64,000 bases of DNA from Gymnogyps californianus. Its lineage: Eukaryota; Chordata; Aves; Accipitriformes; Cathartidae. Shown here one piece after another: positions 12,501 to 23,017 of the stretch. The stretch's first letter is position 1. Every line of letters begins with the position of its first letter. Location: assembly GCF_018139145.2 (NCBI RefSeq), contig NC_059500.1:21743437-21807436 (forward strand), written 5' to 3'. A program made the position numbers and the translations under genes. Under the pieces are notes generated by a model that did no database searches, was not told the origin of the DNA, and was given only the letters and a program-made list of their open reading frames with translations.

Positions 12501-15500
12501 AGTAGGGCTTTGAATTTACTGGCTAATGTGCGTTGCCTATTTTTGCTGATGAATGGAAATGTATTACAACAAAAAAAAATCAGAGACTCCAGAGATGGAA
12601 ATGACCTACAATATCAGAGTATCACTTTTGCCTCTGAACCTGTGCCATACCTGACTCTGCACAGTAAGTTATCCAGTATTATGTTTTGTTTAGTTTTGAA
12701 GTTCTACCATTTTCCTTGGGAGTGTGTTCCACATGCAAGGTAATGAATTGTCATGAGCTATCCCATGTATGTCTTATACTCTTTTCCTCATTTCAGCCGA
12801 GCTAATACCTTGTAATTACATTCCTCCATACTGTTCTAATTTCATGTCGATTTTCACAGTCTAAGCAATTCTCAGACAAGTAGATCTGGGGAATAACTGG
12901 CAACTTTGCCCATCAGAATAGTGAAAAAAAGCTTATCTTTTGAATTCTTTGGGTCAGAGATTCTTTTTGCATCTGTGGTTTACAAGGGCAAGCATGGTGG
13001 GATCTAGTCCACAGCTGAGTTCCTATATAATGCTGCAGTGCAAACTAAAATTACTTAATAAAAGTAGCAATGGGTGAGAACGACTTTCAAAGTGGATAGG
13101 TGTATTATGTAAGGTAGGAATTTTCCACCAAAATGTTTTTTACATTTCTCTGAGGAAGTTTGACGTTAGTGAGTGGTACTCAACCTACAGTATGCGTAGC
13201 AGGATTATAGCAGAGGTTTTGTATGTCTTAATGTTATTATCCTGAGTGTTCAGCTGCAGTGCACAAAAGCCTACTCAGTGATGTTTGATTGCTGAAGCAA
13301 AAAAATGGGTGTGGAGAATTACCGAAGTTCTAACCTCTTAATTATAAAACCTTGAGAATTTTATGTTAAACCAGACCTCTTACCCAGTTCTTTGATAATG
13401 CCTATAATTTACTCATAAATATAAATTCACTATTTTCATGTTCTGTCTTTTATAAAACTGTAATGGTTGTAATCCATAGGTGGTTGTCCTAGATATGACC
13501 TGCTTGAATACTTCTGTATTGTTACAGTTAATAGTTATGCTTTGACTCAGCAGTGACTCAACTGAATGATTCCTTTGAAGTAATAATGAACACACATATT
13601 AAACACATTTAATGTGCTATTCTTTATGACGTACTTATATTCAAAAAAAATTAACTATATCCTGTGGATAAATGTGCTGTATTCTATCATTTCTGGGTAA
13701 GATGAGATATTATTCCTATTTGATCTTTGAGAAAATTATAGAGCATTATTCTTTCTCTGATTTTTTTTTTTCACTGTTCCCATCCAGAAAAGCATGTCGT
13801 TTTGGTAGCATCTAACTATTCATATTGCAAAGCTAGATTTACTGCAAAATTTATACAGTAGTTGCACTGCAACCAGAGTTGGACAGAATCAAACAGTGAA
13901 TTATAAGATAAAATATATGGGTAATCGATCCCTCTATGTATCTTCTTAGCAGCTTATACAGTGACTATTAAAATGATATCTAAGAACTTACAAAAAAGTA
14001 CGGTATCATAAAAAAGCAATGGAAATGCACCAGAGTCATCCAGAACCAGGAGGACACAAAGTGAGTCCAGGCATGATTTCCTAATCATACAAAGAGGTTC
14101 CATTCACTGTCAAATCTGTCCTTTGCAGTCATAATGTGCTTGAGACCAAAAGGAGTCAGGGACCAGAAGCCCCTTCCACAAGTCTCCTAAGAAAAAGGCT
14201 AACTAACTGGTGAAAGAAGCAGAAAGGTCAAATCCTCTGACAGTGCAGACCAACATTGCTCTACAGATAAGAAGAGCCTTATGTTCACCTGTGCCACCTG
14301 ATGACCTAGCCTGTTAGATATACAAATAACATGACTTACTATGAGTGTAGCAGTTACAGGCAAAGGGAATCCTTCCTTTTAAGGGAAGCAAAGTGGTATG
14401 TATCTTTGTCAAGTTTTGCATTTGGTTTAACAGGATTGCAGGTGTGGTTTTGGTACCCTGCACAATGCAAAGCACAGATGTTACATCTCCTTTTCAGCCT
14501 AGGTCTGGCTTGCTGCAGCTACTGCTGCTCTCTGACTTTCTGAATCCTGCTGCCCCATCTTGGCAGCATGGCCTCTATCAGCAGCTGGGGAATCCCACCG
14601 ATGCCAGCAGTGGGTTTGAGTGTCCCCTACAAAGGAAGGCTTAGCTTTTGGGATGATGCCTGAAGGGCCTGAGGAGAGGAAGATGGGCTTGTTTTGTAAC
14701 AGAAAGGAGTTATTAGGGTCTCCGAGCTGAGAGAGAAAGAGAAAGAAATGGAAAAAGATGGAAGTCAGATGTCTTATAGTCACTACATTTAGAATAATTC
14801 ACTGTCCTTGAGGTGAAAAATAGTGATGTGAGACTTATGGTATCCAAAATCCAAGTGAAACATCAATGAACAAGTGAAACACTGTGAACCTTGTCTCCCT
14901 CAAAGAAATTGTCCACATTTGAAAGCCCTGCCTTTTTAACCTCCCTCAACTGACATTTTTTGAAAGCAAATGACCAGTGGTTCTATGAAGAACAGTGGGA
15001 TATGTCCCCATGTCAGAAGTATAACCTTTCAAATATGATTCACTCCTGAATACCTTGAAGTCTTTCTCCTTTGGGAACAATTAGAGCAAAATCAGAGCAA
15101 AATGTCCTGCAGACACTGGCTGTCTAATAGAAACCATTCAGTAACTTCATCAAGGACAGTATCGCATAGTTCTCATCCTTTTTCTCACTTCTCATTCAGA
15201 CAAAGAGAATACTACATGCTCATGCTGCAGCCTGTCACCAGCAAGGCAGCAGCAGAGTGGAGCACCATATCTCTCTGCTACAAGCTATGACTTGGCAGGA
15301 TACAGGCATACATTAAAGCAGTTCCTCTCATCAAGTGCATAGCTAAGGTGAAACTATATTTTTGAATAATATAAAAAGAAAGTCTTTGAAAAGGAAGACT
15401 TTGTGAATATCTGGCTCATCCTTTATTTCTTTTCCCCTCTCAGTGATAAATGAAGGATTGTAGTGCTTTTTCTGTATTAAATATTTTTTAACATCCAGCT

Positions 15501-15949
15501 GATTTTTAAAGAAAGCTTTTATTATGAAGATAGCACTTTTGGACAATCACTCATTTTCTTTAAACCTGAATTTAACTTCATGACTATCATCTGCAATACT
15601 GCTTTTTAAATTTGCTGAACATGCAGTAATAGGATTAATCTCAAGACCTTTTTCTAATTACAATGAATTACTAGTTAAAAGTGTTCTAAAAGTTATTTTA
15701 GAAATTAATTCTGAGTACAAAACGTGCAGTTTGATTTCAGTTTCTGCATGTACAGTACAATCTTGGAATTTACTTGCAGTATCATATCAGTGATTGTTTT
15801 CCAGTGAATTCAGATATAAAATTCTTACCAGCCTCTACATGGACACTTGTACACTTTGTATACCTATAATATCACCAGAAATACATGTATCATCTGCTGT
15901 ACTCTCCTCTGATGAATAAGGTGCCAAGAAATTCTTCCAGTTTATCTTT

Positions 15950-15980
15950 TATATATATATATATGTATATCTATCTATCT
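15950..15980. repeat. TA / CTAT microsatellite
   Basis: A run of TA dinucleotides passes through one TG interruption into three CTAT units. It is a compound simple repeat of about 31 bp and likely polymorphic. Confidence 0.9.
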
Positions 15981-17702
15981 CCCTCTCACAGCCATTGTCT
16001 TAATGGCAAGTATAATCCTTGGTAAAAGGGATGACAGGCAAGCACCCATGTATTCTAGTGATCTCTTGCAACCAGAAGAGGCTGGAAGGGCCAAGATACA
16101 GCTGTGTATGAGTGAAAACAATGCTGAGGATGCTCTAACTAATCATAGAGACTAGACTTTGTTTTATTCCTCATCCCATCCTCCTTCCCATACCTATGAG
16201 GCAAAACCAGGGGGAAAATGCAAGGATTAGTCTGTGACAGCAATTTTCAGCAATGCATGAATATCTAGAATCCTATCAAAGTACAAACACACTTCTGTTT
16301 GAGTGAATGGCTAAAAATTTTAATTAATGCCCTTTATTTTACCATTATAAGTGCAAAGTATATTTTTACAGCTAGGGATAGAAAATTGTTCAGCACAGCT
16401 GTATCACAGTAAAGTCTTCTGGATGAAGAACTGACCCCATACGCTTCTGTTATTTTACTTCTGGGCCCCTATTATAATACTGTGCAAAAAAGGAGACATT
16501 TTTCCTTTCTCATTGAAAGGATGTAAATTTGAGCTTCAGAAGCTTACCTGGGCTATGTCTATTTAAAATAATTCTTAACTTCTAGCAGCTGTGGTTAATG
16601 GATCTACTCAATACTACAGCCACCTGGTTAAACATGATTAACCTCCACAGCTTTCAGGTCGTCAATGTCTGAGTCAGTTACTTCTGCAGCATTCAGGAAG
16701 ATTTTGTTCTTTTTCTCAGGTGGGTAAAAGAAATTTATTCTGAGTCTAAAATAGTTTTATAATACTGTTCTCTTGATATATTGAATTATTGTTTGTATCC
16801 TAAGCAGAAAAATTCTGACAGATAGGAACTTGATTTACAGTGATAATTCCTGAAAACAAAGCAGTAGAGAAATTTATTTTCCTGTTACTTTGAAATGAGG
16901 AGATGGAAAATACCTAATTTATTAATCTGCTGTCTGAGTAAGAGGTTATGGCTTACTCCATAAATACAAGTGTAAGTGAAGATTTTTGAAAAACATATTT
17001 CTCTGACCTAATAGAGAACAGAATAAAGACTTTTTGCTTTGTCTTAGCTACTAACCTGTATTTATAGGATAATCAAAATATTATGTGTTGTAAGGATGGG
17101 AGAGGCTTAATGTCTGCCTGCAGAAAAAATTCTGTTAAGAAAATGTTTGATAATTGAGTCTTCTTGATATTCCCATATCCCTCCCTGAAACTTTGCTATG
17201 AGAAGTCTGTGTGACTTCTTAAGTGGAGAAACTCTGGTTTTAACATGACTTTGTTTCTTTTCAGTAAGAACTCTCTTAAAAAATTTCTCCCTTTCCTTTC
17301 ATTTATTTCAGTCTAGACCTTCCTGAAACTTATGTTTAGATTGCCTATTTACTAGTTCTTGCTCCCTTCCAATTTGTAATATAAAAAGTAAGAATTAGTA
17401 AACGCAAGTTGTTATAAACATGAAACTATTCCTTCACCGCTGTTCAGTAGTCGTGCAATGAAAATTACCATTTTGGAGATAAAATTTTCTGAACTTGTGC
17501 CTGATTTGGTTCTTCAACTGTTTAGTCTATTTAATGTTTGTCCAGTTTATTATAGCTATTTGAGCACTAAGATCTTTAAGTATTTTTAAATGGTATCTAC
17601 ACTTCTTGCAAAAACCTGAGGACAAAAAAAAGAAAAAAGATTAATTTCCATCCTAATTCTGTGCAGAGGCTAGCAATGCAAATTGGTTAGGAATCAAAGA
17701 AT

Positions 17703-17782
17703 GCCTCCCTGGGCAACCTGTGCCAGTGCTTGGTCACCCTCACAGTGAAAAAATGTTTCCTGATGTTCAGAGGGAACCTCCT
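17703..17782 (-). mobile_element. CR1 LINE ORF2 fragment, 3' part of an LTR-split copy
   Basis: On the minus strand this encodes the last stretch of the CR1 ORF2 tail (residues like HFFT..VT.HWHRLPRE in the family). It abuts the solo LTR at 17783. Removing the LTR and one copy of the CTCCT duplication joins it smoothly to the CR1 sequence at 18931-19533, so both pieces are one insertion. Similarity ends at about 17703, inside the ORF, so the CR1 3' UTR and its short terminal repeat are missing. That suggests a later deletion. Confidence 0.85.
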
Positions 17783-17970
17783 TGTGGTGGGTTGACCCTG
17801 GTTGGACACCAGATGCCCACCAAAGCTGCTCTATCACTCCCCTCCTCAGGTGGACAGGGGAGAGAAAATATAACAAAAGGCTCGTGGGTCGAGACAAGGA
17901 CAGGGAGATCACTCACCAATTACCGTCACGGGCAAAACAGACTCGACTTGGGGAAAAAAAATTCATTTAA

Positions 17971-17976
17971 TTTATT
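17971..17976 (-). terminator. LTR poly(A) signal AATAAA
   Basis: AATAAA on the minus strand, about 190 bp before the 3' end of the LTR and followed by a segment matching the expected R/U5 position. It could end transcripts started in the LTR or read through from the right. Confidence 0.6.
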
Positions 17977-18198
17977 ACTAGTCAAAACAGATTAGGATAA
18001 TGAGAAATAAAACCAAATCTTAAAACACCTTCCCCCCGCCCCTCCCTTCTTCCCAGGCTTAACTTTACTCCCAAATTTTCTACCTCCTCCCCACCAGCGG
18101 CGCAGGGGGATGGGGAATGGGGGTTTCAGTCAGTTCATCACACGTTGTTTCTGCCTCTCCTTCCTCCTCACGGGGAGGACTCCTCACACTCTTCCCCT

Positions 18199-18625
18199 GC
18201 TCCAGCGTGGGGTCCCTTTCATGGGAGACAGTCCTCCATGAACTTATCTGATGTGAGTCCTTCCCACGGGCTACAGTTCTTCACGAACTGCCCCAGTGTG
18301 GGTCCCTTCCACGGGGTGCAGTCCTTCAGGAACAGACTGCTCCAGCGTGGGTCCCCCATGGGGTCACAAGTCCTGCCAGCAAACCTGCTCCAGCGTGGGC
18401 TCCTCTCTCCATGGGTCCGCAGGTCCTGCCAAGAGCCTGCTCGAGCGCAGGCTTCCCACAGGGTCACAGCCTCCTTCGGGCATCCACCTGCTCCAGCGTG
18501 GGGTCCTCCACGGGCTGCAGGTGGATATCCGCTCCACCGTGGACCTCCATGGGCTGCAGGGGGACAGCCTGCCTCACCATGGTCTTCCCCACGGGCTGCA
18601 GGGGAATCTCTGCTCCAGCGCCTGG
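18199..18625. repeat. Degenerate minisatellite inside the LTR
   Basis: Roughly nine to ten imperfect units of about 39-51 bp, each opening with a variant of CTCCAGCGTGGGTCC, then CCACGGGCTGCAG-like text and a variable end (plus-strand reading). Unit length varies and several units diverge strongly. The array lies between the TATA-like box and the poly(A) signal of the LTR, so it would be transcribed. Its high GC content opens long frames on both strands, which should not be taken as genes without further evidence. Confidence 0.85.
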
Positions 18626-18742
18626 AGCACCTCCTCCCCCTCCTTCTTCACTGGCCCTGGTGTCTGCAGGGCTGTTCCTCTCACATATTCTCACTCGTCT
18701 CTCCAGCTGCAATTGCTGCCATGTAATAACTTTTCCCCCTTC

Positions 18743-18749
18743 TTAAATA
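18743..18749 (-). promoter_or_regulatory. TATA-like box of the LTR promoter
   Basis: TATTTAA followed by a purine-rich stretch (GAAGGGGGAAAAG) on the minus strand, about 180 bp inside the 5' end of the LTR. That is where a U3 core promoter is expected. Activity is inferred only. Confidence 0.45.
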
Positions 18750-18930
18750 CGTTATCACAGAGGCACTACCGCTGTCGCTTGATGGGCTTAGCCTTGGCCA
18801 GCAGTGGGTCCGTCTTGGAGCCTGCTGGCACTGGCTCTATTAGACATAGGGGAAGCTTCTAGCAGCTTCTCACAGAAGCCACCCCTGTAGCCCCCCCACT
18901 ACCAAAACCTTGCCACACAAACCCAATACA

Positions 18931-19533
18931 CTCCTGTGTTTCAGTCTGTGCCCATTGTTTCTTGTCCTGTCCCTGGGCACCACTGAAAAGAGCCTGGCTC
19001 CATCCTTTTTGCGTCCTCTCTGCAGATATTTATATACATTGATAGGATTGCCCTGAGCCTTCTCTTCTGCAGGTTGAACGTTCACAGCTCTCTCAGCCTT
19101 TCCTCATAGGAGAGATGCCCCAGGCCCTCCATCATCTTTTTGGCCCTTAGTTGGACTCTCTCCATTGTGTCCATGTCTTTGTCATACAGGGGAGTCCAGC
19201 ACTGGACCCAGCACTCCAGGTGTGGTGTCGCCAGTGCTGAGTAGAGAGGAAGGATCACCTCCTTTGACCTGCTGGCAACACTCCTCCTAATGCAGCCCAG
19301 GATACCATTCAGCTTCTTCGCAGCAAGGGCACATTGCTGGCCCATGTTCAACTTGGTGTCCGCCAGGACCCCCAGGGCCTTTTCTGCAAAGCTGCTTTCC
19401 AACTGGGTGGCCTCCAGCATGTACTGGTGCCTGGAGTTGTTCCTTTCCAGGTGCAGGAATTCGCACTTCTCCTTGAACTGCATGAGGTTCCTGTCAGCCC
19501 ATTTCTCCAGCCTCTCGAGGTCTCTCTCAAATC
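18931..19533 (-). mobile_element. CR1 LINE ORF2 C-terminal fragment, 5' part of an LTR-split copy
   Basis: The minus strand encodes the region after the reverse-transcriptase catalytic core of CR1 ORF2. Recognisable wording includes [44 protein letters not shown] and [11 protein letters not shown] (19483-19085). The frame is broken by a TGA at 19082-19084 and then a one-base shift near 19045, after which NVYKYLQRG and GARLFSVVPRDRTR continue in another frame up to the LTR. The copy starts abruptly near 19533 (5'-truncated). It is a dead retrotransposon remnant, older than the LTR inserted into it. Confidence 0.92.
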
Positions 19534-22254
19534 CTGCTTGCTCTGCTAAGAGGTCAGGTCTTGCTTGTCAAGGTCTGTTTAATTCTTGTTCAGAGGACCT
19601 AAATCCTGGCAGTTGATATCCTTTTGAAGTCATTCACATTGGCTATACTTTAGTGGATCTTTTAAAGGAGAATTAAAAACACAAATGAACTGAATGGTCA
19701 ATTTAAATATGGTGGGTTCATATCAAGAGTGTTGAACTTGATTTACGAGGAGCAATACAACTACTCAGTGAAGTGCATGACTGCCCACTGTTTTAAATAA
19801 AAATTCAACAGCCTGCTCTTCCTTCTCTATTTCTTCCTCTGTTCAGCACATTCTTAAACGTTTCTTTCTTATGTGGACGTCCATTGGACATTCTAATGAA
19901 TTGTCAAACTGGTATCTCTTAACTACAGAAAGCTTGTGATATTCTTTCTAGCATGTAGAAGTCTATCACTCTTTCTTTACAACAGTTATCTTGTATGATC
20001 TATGTATGAGTTGGAGGTCTGTGGGTTTCTTGTTTGCATGCAGAGAATACTGGATCAGTCCTTCTGTAGACAGTCATCTGAAAATCTTGAGGCATTGTGA
20101 TTGCAGGCGTGGGTCCTGCGTTTCAAGTGCGATGTATTGCTGTGCAGTGTAGCAGTGAGTTCCCACGCCAGCCCATGCCGCACAGCCTGCTGAGATAATG
20201 AAGCTCACCACAGGAGACAGAGCACAGCTGGCAAGTGGTGGAGTTCATGCTTTCCTTTAAGTAACAAGTAATATGCCAGTAACTAGGGCTGTGTACTGGA
20301 AATTGTTCTTTATGTAGTATACACAAGATTTGGGGTTTTTCTTTCCAAAAATACTTATAGATGTGATATAGTCTTGAAGGAAGAGAAAATGAAGAAGCTA
20401 TGCTGGGAACTTCTATTAAGTACAAAGATAACCATTAATGGCAGATTGCTAAAATGCTGCTAACTGGTACAGAGGTTTCCAGTAAGGAAGTGGCATATTT
20501 TCCCAGTAGAAAATACCTCAGAAACATAATGCTGAGAGGTTCTTAATGGCAGCTAGTCTGCTGTGGAAAATGCACGTAGAATATTTGGTTTAGTGCCAGG
20601 CTTGCTAGGCAAGTCTTGCTGGCTATCCAAGAGGGTGAAAGTTTGGTCTTGCCAAGGCTGGTGTGAGCTCACCCATTGACTCCTAGGACAACAATCTCCC
20701 TTCAGTCTTTCCTTTAAAACTGTTGAGGGTATGACTCTTGGCTTTTACCGAGGCTTAATGTTTCATAAACTATTTATTCCCTTTCAATCATACAAAGCTA
20801 AAGCTTCAAATTCACTTATTTGCTTCAGGTTGTTAATTTTTAATAAAATTATTTGTCCTCTGGCTATTTTGTCATGAAACTTAGAACATAAAAGATAATG
20901 ACCTTTGAATTTTCCTCTAATGACTTCCTCCTGCATTAAGGATTTCTTTGAATTCCCTGGTGATGTGAAGCACATCAAAACAGCAACAGGGTACTGGTTA
21001 TGTAGTAATAGGTTTGCTAAGCCTATTCAATTTTTTTCTAGTTTGTTTTATAGCCTGTTGAGCACACCAAGGAATAGGTCCTTGAAAAAAGATCAAAAGA
21101 TCCCAGCAACCTCAGAAGAAAGACTTTAGAGATCATTTAGTTTATTACCCTGGCAGTACAAAGGTTTTTTTATGGTATATAAGTAGTGCTCTGTACAACC
21201 TAATTTTAAATCCCCAAGCACAGGATCCCACATTCCTGTTTTACTGCTGTATGACTTGTGATGTGCACTCCATCTCTTGTCACGCCTGTGGTCCAATGCT
21301 TCATTGTACAAAGAATAATAGTAAACAAGGGAAACTTTTTCCCCCAAAGATACCCGGAAGCATGCCAATTTTTACATAGAACGTCTTACACTAGAAGTCA
21401 GCTACAGTCTAATCAGCTTCTCAAAACTCGATAGAGTAACAAGGTGTCCTATCCTGAAGAAGAGCCACAGTAGTGAGTGATGTGGGCTGCGGTTTGGGCC
21501 ATCCTTTCAGAGATGCTGGAGCCTTGGAGCAGCACAGGACCCTCCTCCATCCTGAATCTTGGAGCCTCTCTGCAGCTCTCAGACCTCCCTTGAGGTATGT
21601 GTATGTGCATTTCCACAGGTTCCCTACTCCAAGCAGCTGGATGCTCATCTTGCTCCTCAGCTCCATCCCAGTTCTTTCCAGACCTGAGCTCTGCCTGGCT
21701 GCTGCCACCGGAGGGGCCCAGTCTGTTAGCTGTGCTCACGTTGCACACAACCGGCATGAAGGGACAGGGAGAAGCAAGCTATTCTGTGGACAGCTTGAGC
21801 ATTTCTAGCAAACAAGGGGAGCATGAGAAGGAGATTGAAAGTGTTAGCCAAGTATGGATGTTTGACACATAGGACTCTACCTGCAAAGTGAGAAGAAGCG
21901 GGAAGAAAATCAAAATGCTGAGGAAGATGCTGATAGCAGCTAGATTTAAGAGAAGGAGCAATCTGCACAAATAAGAGAGGATATGGAGAGGGAGAGATCA
22001 GAGGAACAGATGACTCAGGCCTGGGCATGTGACTTAACCTGTGGGACAACAGAGACAAAGCTTGTGTGTTTCCTCCTTTCTGTCTCCCTGTCTGAGTGCC
22101 CAGTCCTGTGCTCTTCACCGTAGCAGCTGCCATGGAAATGATAGTGCAGAACAGAAACCTGGGGTGCTTCTCGGTTTTGTTACAATAGGACTCCTTTGAG
22201 GAGAGTGGAAGGGAAGTGGTAGAGGAATGTGCTTTTTCAGCTGTATGGCTGATC

Positions 22255-22276
22255 CGCCCCCCGCCCCCCCCCGCCC
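22255..22276. repeat. C-rich run (G-rich on the minus strand)
   Basis: A run of C interrupted by three single G bases. The minus strand therefore has consecutive G tracts separated by single C bases, which meets the usual pattern for a possible G-quadruplex. Confidence 0.8.
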
Positions 22277-22993
22277 ATATTATCAGACATACACATTTCT
22301 GGACTAGCAGTTCTTTCTTATTATTCTGTTAGGTCAACTTTTCCTTAAAGTTCTTGTTAAACCTGTGCTTTTAGGTTACTGATTTTGTTTGTGTGTAGGC
22401 AGTATAATTGTCTTTCTTAATTGCTCCAGTTTGCCTCTATTTTCCTATAAGGAAGCATTCTAGAGATAAATGCTTTATTTTACATATGTCCACAGTAAAG
22501 CTGCTTAGGCAGAATTTGTGACTTCCTTTTCCTCTGTATGGAAACTGAAACTGCTACTCCTTTTATAATACCTTGTGGCCTTGCACATGCATGCATTTGC
22601 AATTTACCATTGCCGCCACAATAAATCTTTTAGCTGCTTTACTGCCCAGGTTCTCCTGACTTTTTCAACATCTTCTTCCTTGTGTCTTATTGAGAGAAGA
22701 GTTCCTATTATGGGTAGCAAGAAAAACAATTTCATGCCTGTACTCTTCAATTTACACCATTTCTTCGTCTTCCCTTCTTACTTTGGCTTCAGCTTGTTAA
22801 GTCTTCCAGAACTACCCAAGTAACATTACTATTTTGAAATTCAGAATTTTCTGCCTTCCCAGCTTTTACAGGTATGTGATTTGACTAATACATTTTTTAA
22901 AAATTCTGATAAGTATCTGAACATTTTCTTCATTGATCATCTGTCTCTAGAACTTCCAGTAGTCTTTATGTGAGGATGAACACCCTATTGTTT

Positions 22994-23017
22994 AAAAAAA
23001 AAAAAAAAAAAAAAAAA
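22994..23017. repeat. Poly(A) run of 24
   Basis: An uninterrupted run of 24 A. It could be the tail of a processed retrocopy, but I recognise no transcript-like sequence or flanking target duplication next to it. Confidence 0.9.

Larger units (their letters stand above)
5253..17702. other. Intergenic DNA with small repeats, no gene recognised
   Basis: About 12 kb without any exon, RNA gene or mobile element that I can name. It contains a 17-bp tandem duplication (6481-6514), a TA/CTAT microsatellite (15950-15980) and an AT-rich block at about 11060-11700 whose homeodomain-like TAAT motifs and lack of repeats resemble conserved non-coding DNA. All open frames are short (94 codons or fewer) and look random. 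Confidence 0.55.
17783..18930 (-). mobile_element. Solo LTR of an avian endogenous retrovirus (ERVL-like)
   Basis: A 1148-bp long terminal repeat on the minus strand, inserted into a CR1. Read on the minus strand it begins TGTATTGGG and ends CCCACCACA, the TG...CA ends of an LTR. It is flanked by a perfect 5-bp target duplication, CTCCT (17778-17782 and 18931-18935). A 5-bp duplication is usual for the ERVL class. Minus-strand signals are a TATA-like TATTTAA at 18743-18749 and AATAAA at 17971-17976. The middle holds a degenerate GC-rich tandem repeat. No primer-binding site or gag/pol/env lies next to it, so it is a single LTR left by recombination between two LTRs. The assignment rests on the ends, the duplication and memory of this avian LTR type. 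Confidence 0.9.

Noticed and set aside
18145..18726. A 193-codon open frame on the plus strand, the longest in the window, with overlapping frames beside it
   Set aside because: It lies wholly inside the antisense of the LTR and follows its GC-rich tandem repeat. The repeated Gly/Ser/Pro/Leu text is a by-product of the minisatellite, not a protein family.
21421..21808. Overlapping 95-111-codon frames on both strands in a GC-richer patch
   Set aside because: Several frames are open at once on both strands, which is a composition effect. None resembles a known protein.
22994..23017. Tail of a processed retrogene
   Set aside because: No transcript-like sequence is recognisable upstream and no flanking target duplication could be seen, so the A run is recorded only as a simple repeat.
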